A model generated the notes under the pieces. The model worked only from the letters and a program-made list of their open reading frames with translations, did not search any database and was not told where the DNA came from. Below are positions 36,964 through 45,251 of a DNA stretch of 64,000 bases, piece after piece (within the stretch, counting starts at the first letter, position 1; the number at the start of each line of letters is the position of its first letter). The translations under genes were made by a program, and so were the position numbers. This DNA is from Thermoguttaceae bacterium (GTDB lineage: Bacteria > Planctomycetota > Planctomycetia > Pirellulales > Thermoguttaceae): positions 1-64,000 of the forward strand of contig JAFQXE010000026.1 of the NCBI GenBank assembly GCA_017407125.1, in the 5' to 3' direction.

Positions 36964-37629
36964 ATGATTCCAAATGAAGCCAGCTATAAGGTTATTGATT
37001 TTGAGACATATTATCGGAAAGGCGTGTTTCGTCATTTTAGCGAAGACTGCAAATGCTCAACGTCGATGACGGCGCGGCTGGACGTAACAGACTTGGTCGC
37101 GTATTCCAAAAAGACGAATACAAAGTTCTATATCAATTTTCTGTATCTTCTCTCGAAGGTATTCAATTCCCGGGACGACTACAAGATGGCGTACAACTGG
37201 AAAACGCAAGAGTTGATCTGTTACGACGTCGTCAATCCGACGCATTACGTTTTCCATGAAGATACGGAAACGATTACGCTTGTTTATTCTGAATACAGCG
37301 AGGATTACAAAACGTTCTACGCCAACGCCATGGCAGACGTGGAAAAGGCAAAGCAGACCCGGGAATACGGTCTGGACATGGCGAATCACCCGAACTGGTT
37401 TGACGCGTCGTATATTTCGTGGCTGTCCTACGACTCGCTCCATGTTGAGCTGCCGGACGGCTATCTGTATTTCCTGCCGATTGTCAACTGGGGACGGTAT
37501 CGCGAAGAAAATGGCAGACTTCAAATGCCGTTAACCGTTCGCCTCAACCACGCCATCGCCGATGGCTTTTTGGTCGCCAACGTCTATCGTCTGTTACAGA
37601 AGGAGATCGCGGCGTTTGTCGGTTTGTAA
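36964..37629 (+). CDS. Chloramphenicol acetyltransferase, type A-like
   Basis: A 221-residue trimeric CAT-fold enzyme. The catalytic motif LNHAIADGF has H196 and D200, as required for transfer of acetyl from acetyl-CoA to chloramphenicol. Length and layout fit CatA, including the YLYFLPIVNWGRY segment before the active site. Many chromosomal relatives have unknown natural acceptors, so resistance is not proven. There are no flanking insertion sequences, and base composition looks like its neighbours, which argues for a resident gene. Confidence 0.87.
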   Translation: MIPNEASYKVIDFETYYRKGVFRHFSEDCKCSTSMTARLDVTDLVAYSKKTNTKFYINFLYLLSKVFNSRDDYKMAYNWKTQELICYDVVNPTHYVFHEDTETITLVYSEYSEDYKTFYANAMADVEKAKQTREYGLDMANHPNWFDASYISWLSYDSLHVELPDGYLYFLPIVNWGRYREENGRLQMPLTVRLNHAIADGFLVANVYRLLQKEIAAFVGL

Positions 37630-37772
37630 GTTGACAAGGTTTCTGGGGAGCGGACATTGTCCGCATAATCTAAGGTTGTTTGTAGGCGGGTAATACCCGC
37701 CCCCCTGGAAAGGTTTTCTGCGTTCTTTTTAAAATGTTCAAGCAACCAAATATGCTCGATTTTAATATTCCC

Positions 37773-37801
37773 TTGACATCGAATCCCTCTTTTACTATAA
37801 T
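37773..37801 (+). promoter_or_regulatory. Consensus sigma-70 promoter for the ferredoxin operon
   Basis: TTGACA (37773-37778), 17 bp, TATAAT (37796-37801): a perfect consensus. The first gene begins about 50 bp downstream. Confidence 0.85.
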
Positions 37802-37852
37802 ATCGCACGTTGTTAATAATTTAAATCGTTATTGAATTCCGAATTACAGACA

Positions 37853-38056
37853 ATGGCTAAAAAACGAGCGGAAGTTGACGTTTCGCATTGCGTTGCCTGC
37901 GGCGCTTGCGAGAACGTCTGCCCAAGAGAAGCAATTAAAGTCGTTCGCGGAATCCACGCCCAGGTTGACGCTGTCAAGTGCGTCGGGTGTGGTCTGTGCG
38001 CCAAAGCGTGCCCGTCAGGCGCAGCAACGGTCAAAGCTCTGGAAGGAGAGTCATGA
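37853..38056 (+). CDS. 2[4Fe-4S] ferredoxin
   Basis: A 67-residue electron carrier with two cluster motifs: C13, C16, C19 with C23, and C43, C46, C49 with C53, each CxxCxxCxxxCP. I start at ATG 37853 (MAKKRAEVD); an earlier ATG at 37832 would add seven residues. The stop overlaps the start of the next gene (ATGA), implying translational coupling with the membrane Fe-S protein. It probably delivers or accepts electrons for that protein. Confidence 0.9.
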   Translation: MAKKRAEVDVSHCVACGACENVCPREAIKVVRGIHAQVDAVKCVGCGLCAKACPSGAATVKALEGES

Positions 38057-38652
38057 AACAAAAGCATTGGTATGATTATCTCTGGATTTGGGCGATTGTC
38101 TATTTTACGCTGGGATTCTTCAACATCCTTTTTGCCTGGCTGGGCATGATCGACTTCCTGCTGCCGTTGATTTTTGCGATATTCTTCGGGAACAAGTGGT
38201 TCTGCAACAACATGTGCGGTCGCGGTCAGCTGTTCAATCTGCTCGGCGCGACGCTGCGTCTGAGCCGGAACAAATCCACGCCAAAATTCCTGTCGTCGCA
38301 CTGGTTCCGATACGGGTTCCTCGTCTTCTTTTTGGCGATGTTCTCGATTATTATTGTCCAAACGTACTTTGTCGCGTCCGGCGTCCATTCGCTCAAACAG
38401 GCAGTAACGCTGCTCTGGACGTTTCAAGTTCCGTGGAAATGGGCGTATTCGCCGGATTTACTCCCGGAATCGTACGTCTGGGTCGCTCAATTTGCCTACG
38501 GGTTCTACAGCTTGATGCTCACGTCGACGATAATCGGTCTGGTTGTGATGGCTCTTTATAAGCCGAGAAGCTGGTGCGCGTTCTGCCCGATGGGAACGAT
38601 GACGCAGGGAATCTGTCAAATCAAGAATATGAATCATCAAGATCAGACATGA
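38053..38652 (+). CDS. Membrane 4Fe-4S protein, NapH/CcoG-like core
   Basis: A 199-residue integral membrane protein with about four to five helices and cysteine pairs of the NapH/NosR type: CNNMC (C51, C55) after the second helix and CAFCPMG (C175, C178) near the C-terminus, plus C188. GGAAGGAGAG precedes ATG 38053, which overlaps the ferredoxin stop. It lacks the soluble double-ferredoxin tail of NapH; the separate ferredoxin gene upstream could supply it. Likely role: moving electrons between the membrane and ferredoxin. Confidence 0.75.
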   Translation: MKQKHWYDYLWIWAIVYFTLGFFNILFAWLGMIDFLLPLIFAIFFGNKWFCNNMCGRGQLFNLLGATLRLSRNKSTPKFLSSHWFRYGFLVFFLAMFSIIIVQTYFVASGVHSLKQAVTLLWTFQVPWKWAYSPDLLPESYVWVAQFAYGFYSLMLTSTIIGLVVMALYKPRSWCAFCPMGTMTQGICQIKNMNHQDQT

Positions 38653-39014
38653 ATACGTTATATAACGCTATCGTCCCTGTCCTTTGCCCTGCCAACGCCG
38701 TTTGGGATACCATCAGCTTCGCCGTGAGATTGATTTTCGGGATTTGCTTGTTTATAATAATTCTCGAAATTTTTGCGTATCCGTTTAATCGGTCTCTCGA
38801 TCTTAGTTTGGAGAATTATAAATATCGTTTTTCCCGAAACCTTGTATACGCCTTAATTGTGATAGTCGTACTTACAACTCTTAAAGGATGGCTTCATAAA
38901 TTACTAGGCGAAACAGGAGATCAGATTACTAACGTGATTTGCGGCGCCTATCCTGTTGTAGTACTGGGTTTGGCTATTTACGACTATATAGAAAAACGCA
39001 AAAATAACATGTAA
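38649..39014 (+). CDS. Three-helix membrane protein, third gene of the ferredoxin operon
   Basis: A 121-residue hydrophobic protein starting at ATG 38649, which overlaps the preceding stop (ATGA). Helices are about residues 20-42, 63-80 and 95-113, with a charged C-terminus (EKRKNNM). No conserved cofactor residues are visible and I recognise no family. Tight coupling in the operon suggests it works with the NapH-like protein. The coding DNA is more AT-rich than the two genes before it. Confidence 0.65.
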   Translation: MNTLYNAIVPVLCPANAVWDTISFAVRLIFGICLFIIILEIFAYPFNRSLDLSLENYKYRFSRNLVYALIVIVVLTTLKGWLHKLLGETGDQITNVICGAYPVVVLGLAIYDYIEKRKNNM

Positions 39015-39015
39015 C

Positions 39016-39048
39016 AAAAAAGGAGAATGAACGCCATTCTCCTTATTG
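39016..39048 (-). terminator. Hairpin between convergent genes, terminator for fumC
   Basis: GGAGAATG and CATTCTCC form an 8-bp stem. On the minus strand it is followed by TTTTTTG, so it stops fumC transcription; on the + strand the T-run is weak. Confidence 0.7.
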
Positions 39049-39076
39049 CAATATTTACAATACGTCTATTACAGAA

Positions 39077-40492
39077 TTATTTTTTACCCGCCATACGGCT
39101 GGGGTCGAGAGCGGCGTTGAGCTGGTCTTCCGGCAGGACGCCTAGCTCCATGCACAGCTGACGAATCGTCTTGTTTTCCGCAAACGCCTGCTTTGCCAGC
39201 TTGGCGGCTTTTTCGTATCCAATATAGGGGTTAAGCCCCGTTACCATCGAGAGGGATTTCTCAATCGCGTCTGAGCATTTGTCGGCGTTGGCTTGCAAAC
39301 CCGTCAAGCAGCGTTTTGTAAAGACGTCAGTCGCGTTGGCGAGAAGTTTAATCGATTCCAGAGCCGTCGCGCCCATAAACGGCATGCCGATGTTGAGTTG
39401 AAACTGCCCGCACGCGGCGCCCGCCTGACTGATAGCAAAGTCGTTGCCCATCACCCGGGCGCAGACTTGCATGAGGCTTTCGCAAAGAACCGGGTTGATC
39501 TTGCCGGGCATGATCGAGCTGCCGGGCTGAAGGTCAGGAAGAACGATTTCGTTGTACCCGCAGCGCGGTCCGGAACCGAGAAACCGGATGTTGTTCGCGA
39601 CGTTAAAAAGCGTCACAGCCACCGCTTTGAGCAGGCTGTGGGCTTCAACCAGGGCGTCGCGCTGAGCGTTGGCTTCAAAGTGGTTTTCCGCTTCGGTGAA
39701 GTTCAAGCCCGTCTCCTGTCCGATGTACTGGGCGACAACGTTGCCGAACTCTTTGTGAGCATTTATTCCCGTTCCGACGGCGGTTCCCCCGGCGGGGAGT
39801 TCCAACAGCGGATAGACCGCCTGTGACGCCCGCTTGCAGGACTGCTGAAGCTGTCTGGCGAACCCGCTGAACTCCTGACCCAGCGTCATGGGCGTGGCGT
39901 CCGCCAGATGAGTGCGCCCGATCTTCAGGACGTCTTTCCATTCGTCGGCTTTTGACGCCAAAACGCGGGCGGCTTCTCGCAGAGCGGGCAAGAGCGCGTT
40001 CATAATCTCGCGGGCACATGCAACGTGAATTGCCGTCGGAAAGATGTCGTTTGTGCTCTGACCGCAGTTGACGTGGTCGTTGGGATGAATCGCCTTGTTC
40101 TGGTCGAACCGGTCGCCGCCGGAAAGTTCAATCGCCCGGTTGGCAATGACCTCGTTGGCGTTCATGTTGCTCGACGTTCCCGACCCGGTTTGATAGATGT
40201 CGATGGGGAACTGGTCGTCAAACTTCCCGTCTGCAACTTCCTGACACGCTGTTACAATCGCGTCGTACTGTTGGTCGGTAATCTTGTTTTTCAGAGTCGA
40301 AAAGACGTCAAGCGACTTGTTCGCCCGGGCGCACGCCTTTTTGACAATCCCCAGAGCGTGAATCAGCGCTTTGGGAATCGGCTGACCGGAAATCGGGAAA
40401 TTGTCGATAGCGCGCTGCGTCTGCGCTCCATAGTAAACGTCGGCGGGAATCTGAACTTCCCCCATGCTGTCGTGTTCGGTTCTGTAGTTCAT
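39077..40492 (-). CDS. fumC: Class II fumarate hydratase
   Basis: A 471-residue iron-free fumarase that interconverts fumarate and malate. The fumarase/aspartase signature GSSIMPGKINP is present, with TGSGTSSNMNANEV, HPNDHVNCGQSTND and GRTHLADATPMTLG. I start at ATG 40492 (MNYRTEHDSMGEVQIP), a normal FumC N-terminus; the 26 residues upstream in frame (MNFVIFVFF) come from repeat C2 and are not protein-like for this family. Length fits the family. Confidence 0.96.
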   Translation of the reverse strand: MNYRTEHDSMGEVQIPADVYYGAQTQRAIDNFPISGQPIPKALIHALGIVKKACARANKSLDVFSTLKNKITDQQYDAIVTACQEVADGKFDDQFPIDIYQTGSGTSSNMNANEVIANRAIELSGGDRFDQNKAIHPNDHVNCGQSTNDIFPTAIHVACAREIMNALLPALREAARVLASKADEWKDVLKIGRTHLADATPMTLGQEFSGFARQLQQSCKRASQAVYPLLELPAGGTAVGTGINAHKEFGNVVAQYIGQETGLNFTEAENHFEANAQRDALVEAHSLLKAVAVTLFNVANNIRFLGSGPRCGYNEIVLPDLQPGSSIMPGKINPVLCESLMQVCARVMGNDFAISQAGAACGQFQLNIGMPFMGATALESIKLLANATDVFTKRCLTGLQANADKCSDAIEKSLSMVTGLNPYIGYEKAAKLAKQAFAENKTIRQLCMELGVLPEDQLNAALDPSRMAGKK

Positions 40493-40536
40493 GATAGTTT
40501 TATAAAGCAAGCGGTTTCCTCGCTCATAAGCATTTT

Positions 40537-40641
40537 TTAACACGAAAAACACAAAAATAACGAAATTCACGAAAAATTAAAAAATAAATTTTAAAACTCT
40601 TTCGTCTTTTTCGCTTCATTCGCGTATTTCGTGTTTAAAAA
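40537..40641. repeat. Family C hairpin, copy 2
   Basis: TTTAACACGAAAAACACAAA begins the left arm and CGCGTATTTCGTGTTTAAAA ends the right arm. It lies between fumC and the glycosyltransferase stop codon. Confidence 0.75.
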
Positions 40642-40648
40642 TCCCCTG

Positions 40649-41815
40649 CTATTCCGTTTTTTGCTCCGGCTGTCGGACGGCAAGGAGTTTGTCGATTTCA
40701 GCTTGAATCTTTTGCGTGTTGGTAACGGGATTGTATTCTTCCAAAACGCGCCGATGGTTTGCCTTGCCCAGCCGATAGCGCAGCGGCAGATCGGAAACGA
40801 GCCTGTCGAGCTTTTGCGCCAGATGGGCGGGGTCGTCCTGACGAACCAGGAAACCGGTCTTGCCGTCGATAACGATTTCGTTTGGCCCCTGGCTTCGCGT
40901 CGCGACGACGGGAATTCTGAACGCGCCCGCCTCCACCAGAACCAGCCCAAACGATTCCTCGACAGACGTGAGCGTTAAAATATCGGCGCAAGCCAGAACG
41001 GATCGGATGTTTTCCTGGAACGGCAGAATTTGCACCCAGGATTCCAGATTGCGGTCTTTAATCGCCTTTTCCATATCGCCTTTTAGCGGACCATCGCCGA
41101 CAAACAGAACGCGGACGCCGTCTGTGTACTTCATCTTTTCCAGGGCGTCGATTAAAGCGATGGGGTTCTTTCGATCAGAAAAACGCCCCGCCCAAAGAAT
41201 GACGATTTCGCTGGGACGAATCCCGAACTTCATTCGGCAGAACCCCGACTCGTAGCCTTCCGTATCGGTAAATCGAACCGAGTTGGGAATGGCAATCGAC
41301 TTCTCCAGCGGGATCCATTTTGCCCCGATTTCTCTGGACGCCTCCGACTCGAAAATAACGCGGTCTGAAAGCCGATTGATAGTCTTTCCGATAAAGTTCA
41401 TCGGCAGATACCGCGGCTGCATGTACTGTTTGTTGAGAACCTCGTGAACGTGCCAGATATGGGGAACGCCCGCGATTCTGGCGGCAACCGCGCCCTCGAA
41501 AATGCAAGCAGTGTTTGTATAGACAAGCTTGATGTTGTTCCGTTTGATTTGCTGGACGAGCTTATAGATTCGGTACGGGCTGGCAAGGCGGTTTTTCCAT
41601 TCCCAAAAGCTGGGCTGATAGAGCATCCACCAGTTAAGCGACCGCGTCTGATACCAGATGCCGCGATTTTGAGGCGTGGCAATCATGGGTCCGTCGCACC
41701 CGAAAATCACGCCCGGCTCGTACCGCGTCAAATCGATGTTTCGCAGTATGATGTCGAGGCAGTATTCAGCGCCGCCTTTAAGTCCGCTATGTCCAAGGAA
41801 TAATATTTTATCCAT
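40649..41815 (-). CDS. GT4-family glycosyltransferase
   Basis: A 388-residue cytoplasmic, GT-B fold transferase. The N-terminal acceptor domain contains GHSGLKGGAEYCL and HVHEVLNKQY. The donor domain has LWAGRFSDRKNP and the EX7E motif region SVEESFGLVLVEAGAFRIPV, which binds the nucleotide sugar. It probably adds a sugar to a lipid-linked or surface polysaccharide. It stands alone, not in a polysaccharide cluster. No clear ribosome site precedes the ATG. Confidence 0.88.
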   Translation of the reverse strand: MDKILFLGHSGLKGGAEYCLDIILRNIDLTRYEPGVIFGCDGPMIATPQNRGIWYQTRSLNWWMLYQPSFWEWKNRLASPYRIYKLVQQIKRNNIKLVYTNTACIFEGAVAARIAGVPHIWHVHEVLNKQYMQPRYLPMNFIGKTINRLSDRVIFESEASREIGAKWIPLEKSIAIPNSVRFTDTEGYESGFCRMKFGIRPSEIVILWAGRFSDRKNPIALIDALEKMKYTDGVRVLFVGDGPLKGDMEKAIKDRNLESWVQILPFQENIRSVLACADILTLTSVEESFGLVLVEAGAFRIPVVATRSQGPNEIVIDGKTGFLVRQDDPAHLAQKLDRLVSDLPLRYRLGKANHRRVLEEYNPVTNTQKIQAEIDKLLAVRQPEQKTE

Positions 41816-41917
41816 GATAATTTAATTTTCAATATATATTATAGCATGTTTTTCAAAGTTTGGAAGATGGGTATAAAGCTAACTCATAATTAAATGGCTA
41901 CATGTCATAAGAAAAGA

Positions 41918-42160
41918 GAACGCAGAGACCGCAGACTACTCGCAGAATACGCAGAGGGGCTGGGGAATGTGGCGACGACGCCAACTTCGTTGTCTACGCC
42001 ACGATTCCCCGCCCTATTTATTTTATTTAATTTTGATTTTATTTAATTATTTTAAAAATTGCAAGCGGACATCGTGTCATAGTCCGTCGAAGACGGGCGT
42101 AGATGACACATGTCTGCTTGCTTCTGCGCTCTCTGCGAGGAGTCTGCGCACTCTGCGTTC
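41918..42160. repeat. Family B structured repeat, copy 2 (243 bp, inverted)
   Basis: It starts GAACGCAGAGACCGCAGACT and ends CTCTGCGTTC. Hairpin 1 has a different outer stem (GCAAGCGGACAT with ATGTCTGCTTGC) and an inner stem capped by TTCG. Pairing is preserved although the bases differ from copy 1. It occupies the middle of the gap 41816-42454. Confidence 0.9.
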
Positions 42161-42377
42161 AAAAAATATCAATTGGAACATGAACAGATATAATTATCAT
42201 ATAAATTCTTTAGCCCATTTTGTACACCTTTCCCTATCTCCCTTGACTTTTTAGATTTTTGTGCAATAATATTACATTAATAATTTTTTCTCCGTTGTTT
42301 AAAACAAATAAATTGGACAAAACAACGATTCTTCCCTTAACTTGGTTATATATTAGCGTATTAATTGCCGATAAAGA

Positions 42378-42428
42378 GAGTTAATAATCCCTATTAACTC
42401 AATGGCGCGCGCCGTTGAGGGAATTTTT
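42378..42428 (+). promoter_or_regulatory. Two tandem palindromes and T-run in front of nfnA; possible attenuator
   Basis: GAGTTAATA/TATTAACTC (42378-42400) is followed at once by CTCAATGGCGCGCGCCGTTGAG (42398-42419) and GGAATTTTT. The shared CTC makes the two stems mutually exclusive at their border. The start codon is 27 bases after the T-run. The layout resembles a terminator/antiterminator leader, but no ligand-binding motif is recognised. Confidence 0.45.
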
Positions 42429-42454
42429 CGTCATTGCTAACCCACTTCAAAACA

Positions 42455-43315
42455 ATGTTTAAGATTATCAGCAAAACCCTGCTGGCGCCCAATATTTGGG
42501 AAATGGTCGTCGAGAACCCGCGTTTGGCGCTCAAAGCCAAAGCCGGGCAGTTTCTCATTGTTATGCCGGAAGAAAACGGCGAACGAATCCCGCTGACGAT
42601 TGCCGATTTCGACCGCGAAAAAGGCACGATTACCATGGTTATCATGGCTGTCGGCGTTACGTCCCGCAAGGTTATTGCGCTGGAAGTCGGTCAGAGCCTG
42701 TACGCCATGATTGGCCCGCTCGGACAGGCAAGTGAAATTGATACCAACTTCGGCACGGTTATTATGGTTGCCGGCGGCGTCGGAACCGCTCCGATTTACC
42801 CGATCGCCAAAGCGTTCCGCGAAAGCGGCGTGAAAGTCATTTCCGTTCAAGGCGCTCGAAACAAAGACCTGCTTTTCTGGACGGACAAACTCGCTTCCGT
42901 TTCCGACGAACACATCGTTGTAACAGATGACGGCTCTTTCGGACGCAAAGCTTTGGTTACTGAACCGGTCAAGGAAATCCTCGAAACCCGCGGCTCGGAA
43001 ATCGGCTGCGTCTATACGATCGGCCCAGCCATCATGATGAAGTTTACGACGCTTACCGCCAAGCCGTTTACTCAACAGTATCCCAACCTGAAATGCATCG
43101 CCAGCCTCAACACAATTATGATCGACGGCACTGGCATGTGCGGCGGCTGCCGCGTCAAGCTGGGCGACAAGGTCAAGTTCACCTGCGTTGACGGCCCCGA
43201 ATTCGACGCCTTCCTCATCGACTGGGATTCCGTCATGCAGCGTCAGAGAATTTACTGCGAACAGGAGAAATGCTCGCTGAACAGGTATATTGAGACGTTA
43301 GACAGTAAGCAATAG
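42455..43315 (+). CDS. nfnA: Sulfide dehydrogenase/ferredoxin-NADP reductase-type flavoprotein (NfnA-like)
   Basis: A 286-residue FAD/NAD(H)-binding protein of the dihydroorotate dehydrogenase PyrK / NfnA family. The FAD motif RIPLTIAD is at about 44-51. The NAD-binding GGVGTAPIYPIAKAF is at about 108-121. The 2Fe-2S cysteines are C229, C232 and C244 in GTGMCGGCRVKLG and KFTCVDG. It pairs with the following gltA-like gene, as in NADH-dependent reduced ferredoxin:NADP oxidoreductase, which couples NADH and ferredoxin oxidation to NADPH formation. ATG 42455 is preferred over a TTG at 42434. Confidence 0.88.
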   Translation: MFKIISKTLLAPNIWEMVVENPRLALKAKAGQFLIVMPEENGERIPLTIADFDREKGTITMVIMAVGVTSRKVIALEVGQSLYAMIGPLGQASEIDTNFGTVIMVAGGVGTAPIYPIAKAFRESGVKVISVQGARNKDLLFWTDKLASVSDEHIVVTDDGSFGRKALVTEPVKEILETRGSEIGCVYTIGPAIMMKFTTLTAKPFTQQYPNLKCIASLNTIMIDGTGMCGGCRVKLGDKVKFTCVDGPEFDAFLIDWDSVMQRQRIYCEQEKCSLNRYIETLDSKQ

Positions 43316-43318
43316 AGG

Positions 43319-43435
43319 AGCTTTTAGCTGCTAGCTTCTAGCTATTAGCTTATCTTTCCAGACGCATGCGTTAATTGTTACAACTAAGACCATAATCCCC
43401 CAAGCTAACAGCTAGCAGCTAATAGCTAGGGGCTA
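43319..43435. repeat. Family D heptad hairpin, copy 2
   Basis: CTTTTAGCTGCTAGCTTCTA opens the left arm and CTAACAGCTAGCAGCTAATA lies in the right arm. It sits between the two nfn genes, so the operon mRNA would contain it. Confidence 0.75.
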
Positions 43436-43468
43436 AATACAAAACCACCAATTTATTACCCATACATT

Positions 43469-44863
43469 ATGCCAACTCCAAGAACCCCCATGCCGGAGCA
43501 AGACCCCAAGGTTCGCGCTCATAATTTTAAGGAAGTCCCGCTGGGATACACCGCTGAAATGGCAATGCAGGAAGCGTCCCGCTGCTTGAACTGCAAAAAG
43601 CCTATGTGTCGAACCGGCTGCCCGGTCTCCGTCGAAATCCCGACCTTTTTGGCTCTGACCAAAGAAGGCAAGTTTGCTGAAGCGGCTCAGGCGATTAAAA
43701 AGACCAACGCGCTGCCTGCTGTCTGCGGACGCGTCTGCCCGCAGGAAAAACAGTGCGAATCCAAGTGCATTTTAGGTATCAAAGGCGAACCGGTCGCGAT
43801 CGGCCGCTGTGAACGTTTCGTCGCAGACTACGAACGCGAAAACGGTCTGGTTACCATTCCCGAAAAAGCCCCGGCGACCGGAAAGAAAATCGCCGTTGTC
43901 GGCTCCGGCCCCAGCGGCTTGAGCGTTGCTGGTTCTTTGATTCTCAAAGGACACGACGTTACCATTTTCGAGGCGTTTCACCGTCCCGGCGGCGTTTTGA
44001 TGTACGGCATTCCGGAGTTCCGTCTTCCCAAAGCGATTGTCGAAGCGGAAGTCGGATACCTGCAAAAGCTGGGCGTGAAAATCGAAACGAACGAAGTTAT
44101 CGGCAAGACGATTACCGTAGATGAACTGCTCAACGAAGAGGGTTTTGACGCGGTTTATATCGGCGTCGGCGCCGGTCTGCCGTCCTTTATGGGCACGCCG
44201 GGCGAAGATTTGGGAGGCATCTATTCCGCCAACGAGTATCTGACCCGATCCAACCTCATGAAGGCGTACAAATTCCCGGAATGTGACACGCCCATCGTTC
44301 GCGGCGGGAAAGTCTGCGTTATCGGCGGTGGAAACGTTGCCATGGACGCCGCTCGAACCGCGTTGCGTCTCGGCGCGGATTCCGTTACAATCATCTATCG
44401 ACGCTCTCAGGACGAACTCCCCGCCCGAGGCGAAGAAGTTCATCACGCCAAAGAAGAGGGCGTCGAGTTCGCCTTCCTTACCAACCCGGTTGAATACATC
44501 GGCAACGAAAAAGGCATGGTCTGCCAGGTCAAATGCCAGAAGATGGAACTGGGCGAACCGGACGCTTCCGGTCGCCGCCGTCCGATTCCGGTTGAAGGCT
44601 CTGAATTCGTCCGCGACTGCGATACGGTTATCGTCGCTGTCGGATCCGGCGCCAACCCGGTTGTTACAAAGGCGACCCCCGGCATGGAACTCAACAAACG
44701 CGGATACATCAACGCCAACGAAGAAACCGGCAAGACGACCAAAGACCGCGTCTGGGCGGGTGGCGACATCGTTACCGGCGCCGCGACCGTTATTCTCGCC
44801 ATGGGAGCCGGCAGAGCCGCTGCCGCCGACATCGACAAGTTCCTCATGGGAACTCAGGAATAA
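43469..44863 (+). CDS. nfnB: NADPH-dependent glutamate synthase small subunit-like protein (NfnB/GltA)
   Basis: A 464-residue flavoprotein. The N-terminal domain binds two 4Fe-4S clusters (C39, C42, C47, C51 and C86, C90, C96, C100). The FAD site is GSGPSGLSVAG near 146 and the NADPH site GGGNVAMDAARTA near 285. The C-terminal GAATVILAMGAGR motif is typical. With the preceding NfnA-like subunit and no large GltS subunit nearby, the NfnAB transhydrogenase assignment is more likely than glutamate synthase. Often misnamed gltA. Confidence 0.88.
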   Translation: MPTPRTPMPEQDPKVRAHNFKEVPLGYTAEMAMQEASRCLNCKKPMCRTGCPVSVEIPTFLALTKEGKFAEAAQAIKKTNALPAVCGRVCPQEKQCESKCILGIKGEPVAIGRCERFVADYERENGLVTIPEKAPATGKKIAVVGSGPSGLSVAGSLILKGHDVTIFEAFHRPGGVLMYGIPEFRLPKAIVEAEVGYLQKLGVKIETNEVIGKTITVDELLNEEGFDAVYIGVGAGLPSFMGTPGEDLGGIYSANEYLTRSNLMKAYKFPECDTPIVRGGKVCVIGGGNVAMDAARTALRLGADSVTIIYRRSQDELPARGEEVHHAKEEGVEFAFLTNPVEYIGNEKGMVCQVKCQKMELGEPDASGRRRPIPVEGSEFVRDCDTVIVAVGSGANPVVTKATPGMELNKRGYINANEETGKTTKDRVWAGGDIVTGAATVILAMGAGRAAAADIDKFLMGTQE

Positions 44864-44908
44864 CGACGAGTTGACAACAGTTCTCTGCTGACATGTTTTA
44901 TTTATTTT

Positions 44909-45145
44909 GAACGCAGAGTTCGCAGACTCCTCGCAGACAACGCAGAGACAATCGAACATGTGTCATCTACGCCCGTTGGGCTATGACACGATGTTCGATT
45001 GTATTTTTATTGAATAATAAAATCTATTATTTATAATATTCTAAAATAGGGCGGGGAATCGTGGCGTAGACAACGTAGTTGGCGTCGTCGCCACATTCCC
45101 CAGCCCTTCTGCGTATTCTGCGAGTAGTCTGCGTTTTCTGCGTTC
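44909..45145. repeat. Family B structured repeat, copy 3 (237 bp)
   Basis: Same orientation as copy 1, with ends GAACGCAGAGTTCGCAGACT and TTTTCTGCGTTC. The hairpin 1 loop is GCCC GTT GGGC. It fills the gap after nfnB. Confidence 0.9.
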
Positions 45146-45204
45146 TATAATTTCTACCTATTGCAATTAAGATTTATTTCTATATAATAAAAACTGATTG
45201 GACG

Positions 45205-45250
45205 CGAAGCGTCCACTATTCCCCATTCCCTATTCCCCACTCCCTAACAA
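45205..45250. repeat. Heptad tract before the FGGY kinase
   Basis: ATTCCCCATTCCCTATTCCC continues as CACTCCCTAAC: a clean 7-bp period (ATTCCCC, ATTCCCT, ATTCCCC, ACTCCCT). It runs to within a few bases of the start codon. Confidence 0.65.
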
Positions 45251-45251
45251 A

